A stretch of 64,000 bases of DNA from Ahaetulla prasina. Lineage: Eukaryota > Chordata > Lepidosauria > Squamata > Colubridae. The translations under genes were made by a program, and so were the position numbers. The notes below the pieces were generated by a model. That model did no database searches and was not told the origin of the DNA. It worked only from the letters and a program-made list of their open reading frames with translations. Shown here one piece after another: positions 11,781 to 26,212 of the stretch (the stretch's first letter is position 1; every line of letters starts with the position of its first letter). The stretch spans positions 177,422,502 through 177,486,501 of the forward strand of contig NC_080541.1 of the NCBI RefSeq assembly GCF_028640845.1, written 5' to 3'.

Positions 11781-14700
11781 CTGACGAGAAGGAGGAAAGA
11801 AAATAGGGTAAGGGAATGGTGATGCAGATTAACACATTCATACGTGAGATTTGGTACTAGCAAGATCCCAATAATATACAGTTCTTCACAAATGTATCTC
11901 TAAAAATGTAAAAGGCATTAGAATCTGATATTTAACTTGCTTTCAACTGTCTTAATTCCCATCACAAAGCTAAGCAAGGGAGCTTGTCTTTTCAACTTGT
12001 GCAGAATGACGACAACTGCAAACTTAAGTATACCTAGGCATGCTCCATCAAAACCAACTGGAACTTAGGACAAACTAGCCACATATCTGGTGGCTTAAGG
12101 CATTTATTACATCTAGTGCAGAGGTAGCTACCTTGGTATACCTTTGAGGCTTCAAACAAATCTCAGAATCTTTCACCATTTACTGAGAAATGGGTGGGGG
12201 GAAACGAAATGGGTGAAGAGATGCATAAAGTACTGTTGGAGTGCACCCATGAGCAGGTAAGGGTAGTGAAATATCACTATTTATATGGCTCTTCCATGCT
12301 CATGTGTTCAGAGGCCTTGTTTAGGATGACCCAGGTCCTTTTGAATAGAGCAGGCTCAGAGGTCTACCTGTAGGGCCATTTGGAGGAATATGCTGGGCCA
12401 GGGTACATTTTTGCTTTGTTATCTGGGAAGTGTCTGATCCTGTTGGGGCTGAGGAAGTGGACAAGTCCTCTTGATTGAGCCTGCCCACATGTATATTAAA
12501 TCCATGTCTATATGCAAACTTCTTCTCCTGTTTCTTTCTTTCTAGCAAAATGTATTAATCTTTATTCATTTCCATTCCTAAATCAAAGACATAAAGACTG
12601 CTGGTTTTCAGCTGCTGTATTACATAATGACAATTATTTTCAATTATGGACTGATATTCTTTAGTTTATTACATGCTTTGGATTATTTCCAAAAAGTGGG
12701 TTTTAGGATAAAGGCATTGATAGCAATAACAATCCTCCCCCAAGGAACATTATGGAATAAATATATTAAAATATGACACATGCATCACCACTGTTAAAGA
12801 TAATGTATATTGATTAGTAAAACATTCAGAACCACCTCACAATTATAAAATTTCTTAAAAGAACAGGGTAGAAATATGTATAATGAGCCCAAAAAATGGT
12901 GGTATATATTCAATTTTAAGTTTTTTTAAAAAAATGGTTACACTGGTTACACTGTCAACTTCAGCATACTATAATCTTTCCCATTCATCAGAGGAACGAA
13001 CCTCTGTTTTAGGAGCATCTCTGTGATGAAATCAGCTACAGGTAAATGTTGGAATTTATGAAACTGCTACCTACCAGATAAAACAGTTCTCTGCTAAAAC
13101 AGCCCAATTGCTTCTTAAGTATTCAGTGTCACTGAATAAGATAAATGGCTTTGAGGGAGCCAAAGGCCTTGATAAAAAAACAATCAGCTGCTGTTTACTG
13201 CTTAGAGGGAGGTAACCAATGCAAGCAGAGCTAATGTTGGCAGTTGGTATCACCAAATCTACAGTTCTAGTAAGAGCACCAAATAGATTAGTTTGACCAG
13301 GACTAGTCTGAGATTTATTTTCTGCCCTGTTTACAAACTGTTTGCAAAGAAGGCCTCCCCCACCACTACACACTCGATTGTTGAATGCACATTCTTTACT
13401 TTAGCTGTCTGACTAAAGAATTACCGTGTGTGAGTTGGGCAGCCATATAAATGAAATAAAATTCTTTTAAGAGCAGTGAATCTCATGTGGATCTTCTTAA
13501 TGAAGCCAGACTGAATAGTCAAATAACTCTCTTTCCAGAAGAATAGTTGCTACCCAGGACTCACTTCTCAAGAAAGCAAGAGCTATTTTAAAGTCTTATT
13601 TCTGAGTTTATCTTATAAGTTGTCAATCAGTGTAGACACAAGGTAGACAATTAAATATCCTCCAGATTTTTTGGACAATTCTCATAAATTTCAGTCAATC
13701 TTACCAATCGCAAGTGTTGTGGAAGTCATATTCAGAATCAGGAAGAAGTATCACGTTGCCTACTGTATGTTCTTATTTTATCCTAAGTAAAATGCTTTGC
13801 TAACGTGACAATTAAAATGAATACAGTACGGTCAAGTATCAAGTATCAAAATATTATGTGTCTTGGAATCTTGAATATAAATCAAAATATTCAAATATGA
13901 CTGAAAATCACAAAATATATTGGCACACAAAGCCCAGAGTAGAATTTAAATGTGTATATACAGGATAGAACAAGCAGTGTGATTTCTCTGATACTGGGAA
14001 TCCAAAGTTACTGTCAGATTAGTTATATTAGAAAAGGGCTGTTGCACCTTTATACTTAGAAAAGCAGAACATGTTTATGTAGTAAACTATACAATAACAG
14101 TAACAAAGTTGGAAGGGACCTTGGAGGTCATCTAGTCCAACCCCCTGCTCATGCAGGAGACCTATACTAGGGATTTGAACCGCCAACCTTTCTGATTGAC
14201 AAGCTCAGCGTCTTAGCCACTGAGCCACCTAGCCAGGCTTATACAGTGGAGAGTACTGTCTCCTGAACTCTGCTAAAGTAATACATACAGGCAAATTCTT
14301 GAGATAAAGTCACTCTTGTCTGTCCATGTAGGACACAATGATTGATGCTGTCCTGCTAGCTACTTTTCAGCTGGAGGCAGAGACACAGCACAGAAATTTA
14401 CTTAAGTATAAAGTTCTCTTACATAGCGATCAGTTACTAAATTCAAATGAAAGAAGGAATATGTAGCATGTTTTAAATTTCCCTCCTGTTAGTTTTAAAT
14501 TCAGAATGAAGAACAGTATTTTATATATGGCAAAATGTTCCTCTAAATATTCTTGACCAATGTGTAATAGGGAGATGAAGGGAAAAGAGGACCTACATGA
14601 CAGAACAGTATTATTTATCAACACAATGCGAAAAGCTCAGTGCATTTCTGATAATCTTCTCAAAATTTTAGAAGGCAATATTATCTGAATGGTCAATATG

Positions 14701-16877
14701 AAAGCTGACTGCATTTCTGATTATAAAGTCCCCAACATTTTAGAGGGTGGTATTATCTGAATGGTTTTCTGGCTTTATGACTGTTCTCAGGCAGCTGGAT
14801 CAAGTACATGATACATTGCTACACCTTTAGCCTTCAAGCCTTTCACCTGCTGAGCTTGTAGCTTTTCCATCTGTCTGGTTATCATCCAAGAACACCCACC
14901 CATATAAAAAAAATGGCAAGTCCCTCCAGGAAGGACAGATTCTTGTAATTCCCATTCACACTGGCTGATTCCTTGGATGAGATCCAGAATTAGCCTGCAC
15001 ACATAGTTGATTTATTAATTTGCTAGGAATCCGTTGCTGTTTAAAATGTATCCCCAGATTAGCGCTTATGTTTCTTACAAGGAACAATGACTGGAGACCA
15101 ATTGAAAAATATCCCAACAAATATGTGTGAACAGTAAGAATGAAACCTCTTTCTAGCCGAGAATTAATACAAATCTCATCTGGCAAATAAGATAAATAGA
15201 AAGCTTTGCAAGGCATGGTCTTAGACTATTATACTGCACCTCCATTTGTTGAAGGATAGGTATATACAGATTCCATTTTCTTTCAAGAAAAAAAAGGCAA
15301 GTCATATCCATGAAGGATAATCAGAGGAATACACACAGAGAGTGTTTTACATCAAAGTTAAAGGTATTTGTTCTACTGTGGCTGTTTCTGCATAGACTCT
15401 TTTACTTTCTTATACAAAATGTGGTGGTTCAATGGGTTTAATTGAATTATTTCATCTATAGGAGATTAACCATATATCTTATTGAAGAGCAAATCTTTAG
15501 CCCTACAGAAAGATAGCAAACTTTACCAGCTAAAGGGACAACTTTCTCAAAATCACTGTGTATCTTCCCAGATACGAAAATTTTGAAAAGGTTCATAGAA
15601 ATTCTGATGATCTAATCCAAGAAATATAATCCTGTGCTAATAGGTTCTTATTTTATTTCGCCTTCATTCTTAGGCTGGTCTTTATTTTCTAGTGTATGAA
15701 AGGTGTGCGTGATTTATTTTATTTTCTTATTGTTTGCTGTGCTTTGCTCCCTGTTGAGAGAGAGATAAATAATTCAGCTATACTTAGGAAGTAAATCAAT
15801 TAGTCTGTGGACTTGTCTTGTAATTCTACTGGGTGCCATTAAAAAATCTAGCTCACAACTGATCACCCCAGCTTGCAACTATAGACACCTCAGGAACTAC
15901 ATATTTTTTTCCCAGCATGAATCCTCTCCCCCCTCCCCACCCATCCCTCCTGAATCCAAAAGGTGTTCTGTCTTAGTAAGCAGAAAAACTACAACAAATG
16001 GTTCAAAACTAAGATTTAGTTTCTTATTTATTTCAGTGACATTATGAGTATACTACTTATACTAAGCAACTCCTGACAAGATACTCAGCTGATAAGCAGT
16101 GCTTATATTATCTTGCCCCCTGGATTACATTAAGAAGGACCTTAGATTTCTCAAAAACTATTTTATTCTATTCAACCCTTTCCCTACTGCTTTCATTTCA
16201 GAAAGTTCTTTGATTTGACAAGTTAGTTATGTCAATCAAATATAAGAAAACCTTATTAACACTTGTAGTAAAATAAAGAAACATCAATAAAGCATAAATT
16301 TATTTCCAGCATACTACTGAAGAATCCCAGATTTTCCATTTAGGATGACTTAATTAACATTAGAAGGCAATTCTGAAACTCATTTAATCCATTTTTAGCG
16401 AAATTAGCAACATTTAATAACGCTTAACCTTTTGGATGTGTTATTCAAAAAGCCCATTTAGTTGTATTTTCCTTAAACCTATTCCAACAAATTGATTCCT
16501 TTAGATTAATCCTATCTTTTCATTCATTACTTGAATTTCATTATATGAGTTTATACTTGCAATCTCTAGTTACATGGTGTTGTATACCACATACTGTGCA
16601 GTTGGCCTTAAATTCTAAATTTATTTATTTAGCTTAAACCTAATGAATCTGTGGACCTCTAGATGTATTTGGACTGTAGCTTCCATTATCCATTATCCAT
16701 GACCAATGACTCTGTAGATTAATTCAAAGGGGATCAGTTCAACACCATTTGGGATCATAGATTTCCCATCTGTCTTAGAATTTTAACCAGCCCTATGAAC
16801 CAAAAAAGTAATAATAATCACTGACATGCAGATAATTCTGCAAATAAATATGCATGTTCATCAACAGCAGGCTATAC
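11781..16877 (-). other. PTPRF intron, FN5 N-terminal exon to meC
   Basis: A 5.1-kb intron. One tRNA-derived SINE at 14092-14236 is identifiable. Elsewhere I see only AT-rich sequence and short open frames without domain signals. Confidence 0.8.
14092..14236 (-). mobile_element. tRNA-derived SINE with CR1-like tail
   Basis: On the minus strand the element starts with a tRNA-like pol III head (TGGCTCAGTGGCTAAGACGC as A box region, GGTTCAAATCCC as B box). It ends in GACTAGATGACCTCCAAGGTC and CCCTTCCAAC, the sequence seen at CR1 LINE 3' parts in sauropsids ('ggaagggacctt...catctagtccaacccc' on the plus strand). It is therefore a SINE probably mobilised by CR1. It lies in the same orientation as the host gene. 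Confidence 0.75.
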
Positions 16878-17071
16878 CTGGGATTCAGCCACCATGACAT
16901 CTTTGATGATATGTGGTCCAACTGGTTCATTGTTCTCCATTTTTACATAGGTGACTTGGTAACCTCGAATTTGACCATGCTGTTTATTGGAGATGGGTGA
17001 CTTCCAGGAAACACGAATTGCTGTTGAGTTCACTGACTCTACCTCCACTTTCCGTGGGGGAGCACTGGGCA
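16878..17071 (-). CDS. PTPRF: PTPRF exon: N-terminal part of FN5
   Basis: A 194-nt exon, phase 1 in and phase 0 out, with an acceptor ATTGCAG and donor CAG|GTATAG. It encodes (V)[60 protein letters not shown] and AESQ. The FN3 core Trp (VSWKS) and the GYQVTYV strand are present, and NST is a possible N-glycosylation site. The match to human LAR ([21 protein letters not shown]) is strong. The donor is weak (A at +3, T at +4, A at +5), and the next exon is the optional meC, which agrees with regulated splicing here. Confidence 0.96.
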
Positions 17072-19135
17072 CTGCAATGTACATAGGAAAACTTAGTTAG
17101 AGAGAAATCATCATGTTGCATCTAACACTGGTACCTTAATTGTGATTGCTTTCTCTAATGCCCACTAATGCCAACAAGTATTTCTGTACATGCATGTCTG
17201 TATATATAGACATTTCAGATTTCAAAGATTAACACTGTATTGCATACATGTACAACATTTTCAATGGTCTAAGATATCCTGTTATTATAAGAAGATGCAA
17301 ACCTTTCCTCAGAAAACTAACCCGCCCTTTTTTTTTTTTGCATTAAAGAATGAGCAGAGAAAAGAAGCAGATTTATTAAAGAGGAAAGAAGCATTTAGAA
17401 CAATGGCTTACAGTCAGTTGCTCCACAGCTACAGCAAAAGGCTGTTCTGAAGATTGAGTTGCCTGCTTATGCTTCCAGGTTATAGAGCGCTTTTTAATAA
17501 AAAGTGAAAAATGGCAGTTGCCTGAAAAATTTCAATTTTCTTACAAGGAGGTACTTTCTCATAAGGCAGTGTACAACCTATTTACTATTTGGCAAAATTG
17601 CATTCTTATTATTCTGGGTTCTTACACCGAGAGACAAAAATATCAATGCAAATTAAAAAAGAGCACAAAAAAGAGAGAAGGGATGGAGGAAGAAATGCTG
17701 TCTCAAAAAGCTTTTCCTTCTTTATATGAATGGGGCAATGTATTCATTTTAGAGTCCCCCTTGCCATACTGCTATTCAGTCTTAGCTTGGAAAACCAAAA
17801 CAGCATCCAACTTTTGCAAAAGCAATTCAGGGCATCCAAAAGCACACAGTGCCTCAATTGTCAATACAAGAGGAGGTTAATTGGAGACTGGGAAGTGGGT
17901 GAAATCTGCAAGAATGATTCCAGAAAAAAAGATATGGCTGGCTGACAGTTGCTCAGCTTTAGGGAACACATTATTTTCCATAGATCTCACTCCTAATTGT
18001 AAATAGTTACTTGAAGAGGAGCATTGAGGGAAATCATGATTTAGCAAAGGAAAGGAGGAGGACAGAATGGGGAATGATGTATGTTCTTCAGGATTTCCAA
18101 AAAACAAGTGGAAAGTAAATGTAACGGTGTCTTAACAAATTGATCCCTTTTCTTACTAGAATCGGCTATGCCTTGAATGTTGCTTGTGACAACTCTGCAG
18201 GGCCCAGCTACCATGAATCTTACCTACAGAGCCTTATGCTAATGGCAACTACTCAGGAATTTACTTATGTTGGGTTAGTACATGTCACTCCAATTATAAA
18301 AAGAATATATTAACTAACAAATACATTTTAAGATACAAAAAAGGATTTCATTTAACTTACCTGCTATTTATGAAACTTCAGTGTTATTGGAAGCTTTCAA
18401 AATCACGCCTGACAAAGCCTACCTGGGAGACCCAACTATGCAGCTCTCAGACTAATGTTTCAGGTTTGCTAAGACATTTCTAGGGTAGTATCTTCCCTCT
18501 AGGTAAGGCTTTGCTAAATGAGAACTAAAGCAAACAAATCAAGCAGCAGAACCCACAGACGTGTTTCTTTTCCTGGGAACCGGCCCCTGAACATAGCTAT
18601 GCATCACTTCCTAGAATTTCAGCAATGCAAGGAGTAATACAGCAGAGGCAATAAAACCAAAGAATACCTGCTCTCAGTTTAAGAGTGGCTCTCTTCCTCC
18701 TATGTTTACTTGTGGCCTCTCCAGTGTTTTGAGGCCAGAATGTAACATAACGAGTGCCAGTCACTCTGAGTACTGTCACTCTCTAGACAGGAAACTTAAG
18801 CTGAGACCTAACAGACTTGTCTACCTAATGCAATACAATGCTTTGCTTCAATGTGTCCCTGATAGAGAGTTAAGAAGCAGATCTGTATAGGCAGCCGCAT
18901 TCTGTGCAACAGAACTTATCTATGAACCTCACATGGACAAGACTCTTATTACTTATTGATTGACTCCGACTCATATTCTAACTGAATATGATTATAAAGG
19001 AGCTGCCCTATTTTTTAAAACATTGAACATTGTTGTTTATATATTGTAGAGTAAGATCCATGGTACATTCCTTAGAAACAAACTTGTAACAATCAATAGA
19101 GTCCCTGTTACCTTTGACAATGTGTCAAAACCTAC
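17072..19135 (-). other. PTPRF intron, FN4 to FN5
   Basis: A 2.1-kb intron with canonical ends (donor GTAGGT). A T tract near 17327 and several short frames are present; I recognise no repeat family and no exon. Confidence 0.8.
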
Positions 19136-19441
19136 CGTCTTCATCAGTGCGAATAGAGATAGGGATGCTCTCTGGTCCAGGACCAACATCTGTGTGAGCC
19201 CTCACCCACACTTTGTACTCTGTCCATTTCTCCAAGTTGCTGATCTCCCAGCTGGAGTGCTCATGTCCAATGCCCTCAACCACATGCTTGGTGCTGTCCT
19301 CTCCTTCCACTGCCTGGTACGCGATGGAATATTGTGTGATGACTCCATTGCGGCTCTGAGCCGGTGGTGGTACCCAACTTACCCGGATGGTGGTAGAGCT
19401 GATGCTTACACATGCGACTGCTTGGGGTGGGGCAGAAGGGG
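19136..19441 (-). CDS. PTPRF: PTPRF exon: FN4
   Basis: A 306-nt exon, phase 1 to phase 1, holding one full FN3 domain. The split first codon gives Thr, followed by PSAPPQAVACVSISSTTIRV, SWVPPPAQSRNGVITQYSIA, YQAVEGEDSTKHVVEGIGHE, HSSWEISNLEKWTEYKVWVR, AHTDVGPGPESIPISIRTDE and D. The core Trp (VSWVPP) and TEYKVWV tyrosine are in place. The acceptor is TATACCTAG and the donor GACG|GTAGGTT. The human LAR equivalent (STTVRVSWVPPPADSRNGVI) is nearly identical. As a symmetric exon it can be skipped in frame, and it is the first exon of the FN4-FN7 block that neuronal forms of this receptor family often lack. Confidence 0.97.
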
Positions 19442-22400
19442 CTAGGTATAAATAAATGAAGTGGGAAGATGTAGGGAAATGGTTGGCAAAACATACCAAG
19501 CACAATGAGATCTTACCCAACCAACAGAGATTCTCCTAATACAGAACAAAGTTTGCATTTCTTTTTATTTAAAAATACATATACACAGGAATTAGGTCTA
19601 TGTGTGCCATTCACAGGATCACCAGTTGTGGTTACCATAGGATAAGTGTGCCATATATAGGAAAGAAAATTGGAAATCATAGGTCTTAGAAATACTTAGA
19701 AAAAGTATAGAAGGGCAGAAGTCCCCAAGAAAGAAAGTGAGATCTAAAAATGACAACAAACCAACTAAGAATAATGTGTCACCTTTAAATAATTCAGTAA
19801 TAGTCTGTCTGAGGAGTGGTATTCGAGCAGTAGTTTGCATGAATACTTTTTGTTTAAACTGCTTAGAACATGATCCTAGAATACAAGATCTACTGAATCT
19901 GATATACAGCGTTATAGCTTTTAAATTCCTGAGCAGGAGTTGAAACAAGAATGACAAAGGCCATGAAGAAAATTTAAAAAAAGATAAAAACATGATTTGC
20001 AGGATGGAAATATCACTAAGTAGTGCAGGAAACTTAAAATATTTTTTTTTATTTGGTAAGCAGAACAAAAATAAACTATCAAACATCCAAACAGGAATGT
20101 TTCATATACTAAACTGGAGGAAAGGCAGATCAAGACAGTTATTAGGAAAAACGTAAGAATTATGTGAAAATTAAACTTAAAGCTACACTTTGGCTTGCAA
20201 GAACCAACATCAAACTAGAAGTTACCTGAGGTATATGAATGGCATCTAAGCAAAAGTAGTGAAACAAAAGATAGAAACCAGCAAGGCAATATTGAAAGAA
20301 ATGTCAGAAGAGTCTAAACAATTCTTCAAAGAACTGACAACAGAATATTTTCAAACAATAAAGTCACTTGAGTGTAAAATTTCTGATCTAGTCACAACAT
20401 TAACAAACAATACTGAACAATACACGGACTCTTAAGATGGCAGGAAAAAAAAGATCTAGGGGAAGAGCTTAGACAATTGGAAAAAAAGAAAATACTGGAT
20501 CTCACAGAAAAATGGCTAAGCTACATCAGGTAGTCAAACTAAGAAAACAATGAAGACATTTTAAAATTTTTACTACAAGTACTGCTGCCTGTTTAAATGT
20601 CAACTATCTGAAATATTTTCTCAGTTGCCGGATTGTAAATGTATAAGTGGAGTTAGGAGGTATAGGAGTTAGATATAAAACAATTGCTATTCAATCATTC
20701 TCTTCTCAACCAGATCAGATTATGGGAAACCTTTTATGATTGATTATTTCTGTTTATTAACTGGTTATGTTAGGTCCACTATTGTTATTGTCACTGTAAA
20801 AAAGTAATTAAAATGACATAGTAAATGATTATAAAATTCTCTTAGGAATCTCACAAAAAGTTCCAAAGTATTAATGTTAAAAGATTAAGCAGTGTGTGGG
20901 TATCAAAGACACGACACAGCAGACAAATAGCAAATGGTTTAGATGCCATTTTATAGTGTGGATATTGCCCAAATCATGATAGGTTATGCTAATTTTGATG
21001 ATCAGAGAGCAGGTAAAGATAATGAAACTCACTTCCTTTGAACTTCTGGTATTAATTATAAGCAAAAGCTGATTAACATCATAGCTTTATTGAAAACATA
21101 CTCTATATTTGAGAGTTAAGAAGTATAAAAGAGATTTATAGAAAACTGAGGAACTAGAATAGAAAATAGAATTTTTTTCTAAAGGAAGCAATATGAGATG
21201 AAATGTCTTAAATCAATGTATGAAACATCAAAGTGCAACTCCATCAAAAATGATTATTTCTGATACCCCAGTCCTCTCAAAATGGCTGCTATCTACAATA
21301 TATCTTTACCAGTCTGCCAGCGAGGTATGAAACTGGCTCATATGGATATGCTAGGAATATCCAGAAGTAGAAGCTTTCTGAAAACAAGAACAAATTGAAT
21401 ATATTTTTTTTTCTTTAAAAAAAAAACACTGAACATCAATACAAGCTAAATTTACAGCTCGGCTTATGCACTGATTCCAATAGAGGTGCATTGTTCCTAA
21501 TTATTTACTTGTTGTGGGTGCCAGAATTTTTTTTTTAATAAACCTTGCAAAAAATATGGGATTCTGTCACTAGACCTATGCTACCATGATAATCCTGTTT
21601 CATTAGATGAAAAATAATTGCAGATATATTTTATGCTTTTTGAAACATATTTATTGCTATTAGAGCTGTACAACAATGCTTCAAAAACAATTGGGGAGGT
21701 TATATATAGGTCCCACACAAGCATAGCATTTCTCTGCTCTGCATTAAAATGGCTTGGATTTTTAAGGATGCTGTTTAAACTAAAAAAGGGTGCCACTTCT
21801 TTAAGAATTATATTAACTTTAAAGAGTGAGCTCCTGAAAGCAATATCATATTTTATTCAGATTCACATGGAATCCTAAATAAACTTGTGCACCTATTATT
21901 TATTGAAAACATACATACACACACACACAAATAAGGAATAGCCAAGAGTTGCTGTGTCTGTGATATTTGCAAGCACTTTTTCCTAATAATTTTGAAACAT
22001 TCTACTACTTATTGTTTATACAACAAAAAGAAGAAAAGAATAAGAATCCTCCATAATCATGAATGTGATCAAATGATACTCTCTGCTATATGTATTTTCC
22101 ATTGTAAAATGGAGAAACATTCAATTCACTATCTGTGTTCACAGTAGGCTGTTTTGATGTGCTGGGATTCCAAGTTATGATATTTCCCTTTTGATGTTTC
22201 TTTTGTTATGCATGTTAAATATAATTATTTTAAAATGATAAAGAAGGCTTGCAAGCTCAATTTACCTAGAAATTTGGCTAGTAAAGGAAGAAAGTCAAGA
22301 CCGCAAAAATCAAAGCTAAAGAGAAAGAAACACGAGGTACCAAGAAACAGGTAGTAAACATATAGGTTCCCTAAGTACAAATAGCTAAGCAGTTCCTTCC

Positions 22401-25400
22401 ACACTTGACTCATAAACATTTTGGAAATTGGGATTCATTGAGACAATTTTTTTACGCTACTTGACAAAACTCATGGCAATTAGAAAAAGGAGAAATGAAA
22501 GATGTTTAACAAAGTACAGTAAGTGAACCATGTGAGGCACAAAATTATTTTTGACTTCTGATAGCTCAGGGGTCTCCAACCTTGATAACTTTAAGACTGT
22601 GGACTTCAACTCCCAGAATTCCTCAGCCAGCAAAGCTAGCTGAGCAAAGTATTCTGGGGGTTGAAGTCCACAAGTCTTAAAGTTGCTAAGGTTGGAGACT
22701 CCTGTGATAGCTAATGGTTGGGTAAGAGTCTCATCTGTGAGAGTGCCAATATACAAACAGCAAATTAACATCAGAAGAGGTTAAAATAAAATTAAACAAT
22801 GGAAGCACAAAAAAACCTGAATGAGATAAAAATATATACCAACATGTACCTAGATATTATGCACAGTCAATGTCACAACATTCACCATGTTCATACAGAC
22901 AACATGATCACATTTGCAATGCCTTGATTAAATTTTCCTTGCAATGTACAAAGGCCAGCAGTTCATGCTGATATGATGAATACCAGGTCCTTAATAATAT
23001 AATTCCAAGGTATTTTTAAAGGATTGAACGAATAGATCAGTCTCATAATGCTGGAAGCAGTATCGCTTTGTACAATGGCAACATAACTACATCCAGAATT
23101 AAGAGAACGTTTGGCAAGTAATTTTCTTTGTAATATTTACATTTATCTAAGTTCTAGATATTTTCTGTTAGCTTTCCATTTGATCCAGGTTTGATCTGAA
23201 GTTGGTATACAGGCTTGTAATGCCAGTTCCTCAAAATGATCGCCTAATTTTAAGTGTATAATCTTTCTCGTCATAGTCCATTGCTTTTCTCCTGCCAGGT
23301 TCCTGATAGTTTAATTATTCAAATCTTTACTTATAAACTTGAATCCCATGGATCAGTTACTGGAAGAATAAAACATCTACTTCCTCTACCAGTTCTTGGC
23401 TTAAACATCTGGTACATGTATGTGTACATGTGTAAAATAATGTGCACTATTATGTAAAACCACAACTTAAGTTCTTGTTTCAGATGTTGGGATATAAGTG
23501 CAAGTAACAGCCCTCATCATGACATTACTGCACATATGTCATTTTAATATAATCCCAATGACTACAGACACTGAAGTAATATTAAATGTGATTAAAGTGA
23601 ATGTGTAGACTGACTAGAATATCTGAAATGATTTCCTTATAATTTAATCATTACAGAAATCTTACACACTTGGACGTGCAATATAGAGCTGGACTGGAAA
23701 ATCCTTAATGACTATAAATAAGGGAGAACAAGAAGTGCTGTGGATGAGTTAATGAGGCAGAATGTCATATAATGGGTGTGGATGGGGTAAATATATTTTT
23801 CATTAATATTTTAAGGCTGTTTTAAATCTATTTTATGACAGACACTATAGTCCTGTGATTTTTCTTGCCTCAAAACGATGAAGTATCTTACTACTGGTTT
23901 TCAGCGTTTGTCCATCCTACATCCTGTTTTGGCACATGGATATAAGCATTATCCATAAAAAATAATATCAGAGACCTATCAACTAAGCTCAGGGACTTCT
24001 TCCCTATTTCTATATTCAGTGCCAACTTAACATGCAATCTTCAGTTGCAGACTGGGATCTACAACTGCTTATAACACACTATCAGGATTATCCTCCCTTA
24101 TTACAGGGTAGACAAAATAGCTCCTCTGGGAGTCACACACATTTCTTTCTGCTGCTAATTCTGGATGTATTTTAATTTGCAAGTGGATGGAAATGTTTTT
24201 AAATGAAAGAGTCTTGAGACGCCTAATCACTTCTTATTCCCTAGAATGTTTCTATGCCCAACATCAACTCAGAAACAGTATTAAGGAGGTAATATAACAC
24301 AAAATAACAGGCAGTGCTTTATTCTGATATTGACTCTAGTGGACCTGAAGAAAGAGATGAACCTCTCTGCCATATCAAGCAAGGCAAGCCAAAAGAGGAC
24401 TTTGAAGGTTCTTGAACCTTCTGAGTTCACAAAATCACCAGGACTAGGATAAGAATGGTGTTTTGATAGGTTTGAAAAACCAAGTCAGGAGTCTACAGAC
24501 AATAAGAGAGAATGCGAGGCAACTCTGTGAAGATAGAGTAAGGCAGGTCTGTTTATAAATATGCATGTGAGTTTTTAAATACATATGTTATGTAACAGAG
24601 AGTATAAATTATCTGGAGATATTCTATGAGGGAGGGAATCACATAAATGGTTCAAGAGTGGTAGGTGTGATAGAAGTGTGAGTTAACAGAAAAAGTGGGG
24701 GGAAGTAGATCCTAAATTGGGGAAGCTGTAAGTTCAAAGGAGTGGCTGCATATTTTGATTTAAATTATGTGATAAACCTGGAGCAATCACAGCAGCTATT
24801 TAAAAAATGGACTAGCCCATTATATATTTTTGTGATAGCACCTATCATACTCTACTCTCTCAAAATGCAAATGTGCTTAACAAGCCAAAATATTGCACTC
24901 TAACTGCAGAGGCATCATATATTTCTCAATTACACAAAGCCTTGCATCCCAATTCACATCTATCATATTTCACATCTGTATTACTCTCTGTTTCTGAGAG
25001 CTGTCTGTTTGGTTTAAGTACAATGATTGGGAAAGTACCTAATTGCTCCCTATCAATTCATGTATTTCTTCAATAGCTGCTACCAGTTTTATAAATATCC
25101 CCCATCCAGTAAGTTCTCTAATATGTAATATTTATAATATCTACATTTGGGTATCATTTGATCTAATTTATTGGTTTGGCACTTCATTGGTTTGACACTA
25201 CGATTCCACAAACAGGGCTGCTGGAGCCCTTGTAAGTGATATGCTGCTAATGAGAAAATGAAGGGTAATTTCAATCACAAGTGGAGCAGTTCCACCCTGA
25301 GCTGATTCTACTTGGGAAAGCATTGGCTGCACACAGAAAGCTCTGCTGTTATTGCCTTCATTTGTTGCCCCATGGAGTCACTAAACTCTTGACAGATGGC

Positions 25401-26212
25401 ACAAACAGAAATGTCTCACTTCCACCCTGAATGTTTTCATAAAAGCAAGCCGTCAAATCACCAGTGAAAACAAGCTTATCTCAGAGCTTTTTGATAGCCT
25501 TAATCTGCTTACGTGCTACATTCTGAGCTGCCAATAAGTGAACTGAGCTTATACTTCACCAGCACATGGGCTGAGAAGAGAATAAAAACCAATCCGGTGT
25601 CAGTCATCTTTTCATCTGGCCATCTGATTAATTTTACTGTTGCCTGGTATAGTATATAGTATGAACATGCAACATGGCATACCAGACTACTTAATTCAGC
25701 ATTCATTCTCTGCAGAGTGTGTTAATGATTTTCTCTTCTTATAGAGATTGGAATTGCTCTTTTCCAAGTGAATTCACTGAAATTTGCAACGGCAATAACA
25801 TAATGTATAGCACATAGACAGCTGGATGTCCTAGGATGTATGGATATAAGCAAGGGTGTTTCTCAAAGGGATATGAGCACATGCAGAGCAGGGATATGCA
25901 TGCACAAGGTTCAGAGATTGAGTATCTTGTTTGCAACGGAATGGAGAGTGGGAGAGGATGCAGTAAAACTCACAGAGACGGGGAATACATCCTATTTGCT
26001 TTTCCCTGTAAATCTGTGAGTCTACGTGTTGAAAGGGCATGATCTGAAAGAGAAACAAGACTTACCCTGGCCAAATAGGCTCCTGCTTCAGAACTATAGC
26101 TGGCCTGTCATTCCTCATTTCTCTAGACAATGGTTCTAACTCCCCATCAACTCGCACATTGGCAATAGCATTTCCCTTGCTTACATTCCCATAGCCATAC
26201 AGAGACACTTAC
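19442..26212 (-). other. PTPRF intron, FN3 to FN4
   Basis: A 6.8-kb intron. It contains a palindromic hAT-type MITE at 22567-22704 and a short AC repeat near 21914-21930. A lysine-rich, stop-riddled stretch around 20200-20550 is weakly reminiscent of an L1 ORF1 coiled coil but is not called. The rest is unidentified. Confidence 0.75.
22567..22704. mobile_element. Palindromic hAT-type MITE with 8-bp TSD
   Basis: A 138-bp element that is almost one inverted repeat: it begins CAGGGGTCTCCAACCTTGAT and ends with the near reverse complement (..GGTTGGAGACTCCTG). Both arms carry AAGACTGTGGACTTCAACTC-like sequence around a centre GCCAGCAAAGCTAGCTGAG. It is flanked by a perfect 8-bp duplication, TGATAGCT, typical of hAT insertion. 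A second copy is at 37006-37140. It has no coding capacity. Confidence 0.88.

Noticed and set aside
20200..20550. Lysine-rich stretch resembling an L1 ORF1 coiled coil
   Set aside because: Weak, interrupted by stops and frameshifts, and no second L1 landmark nearby.
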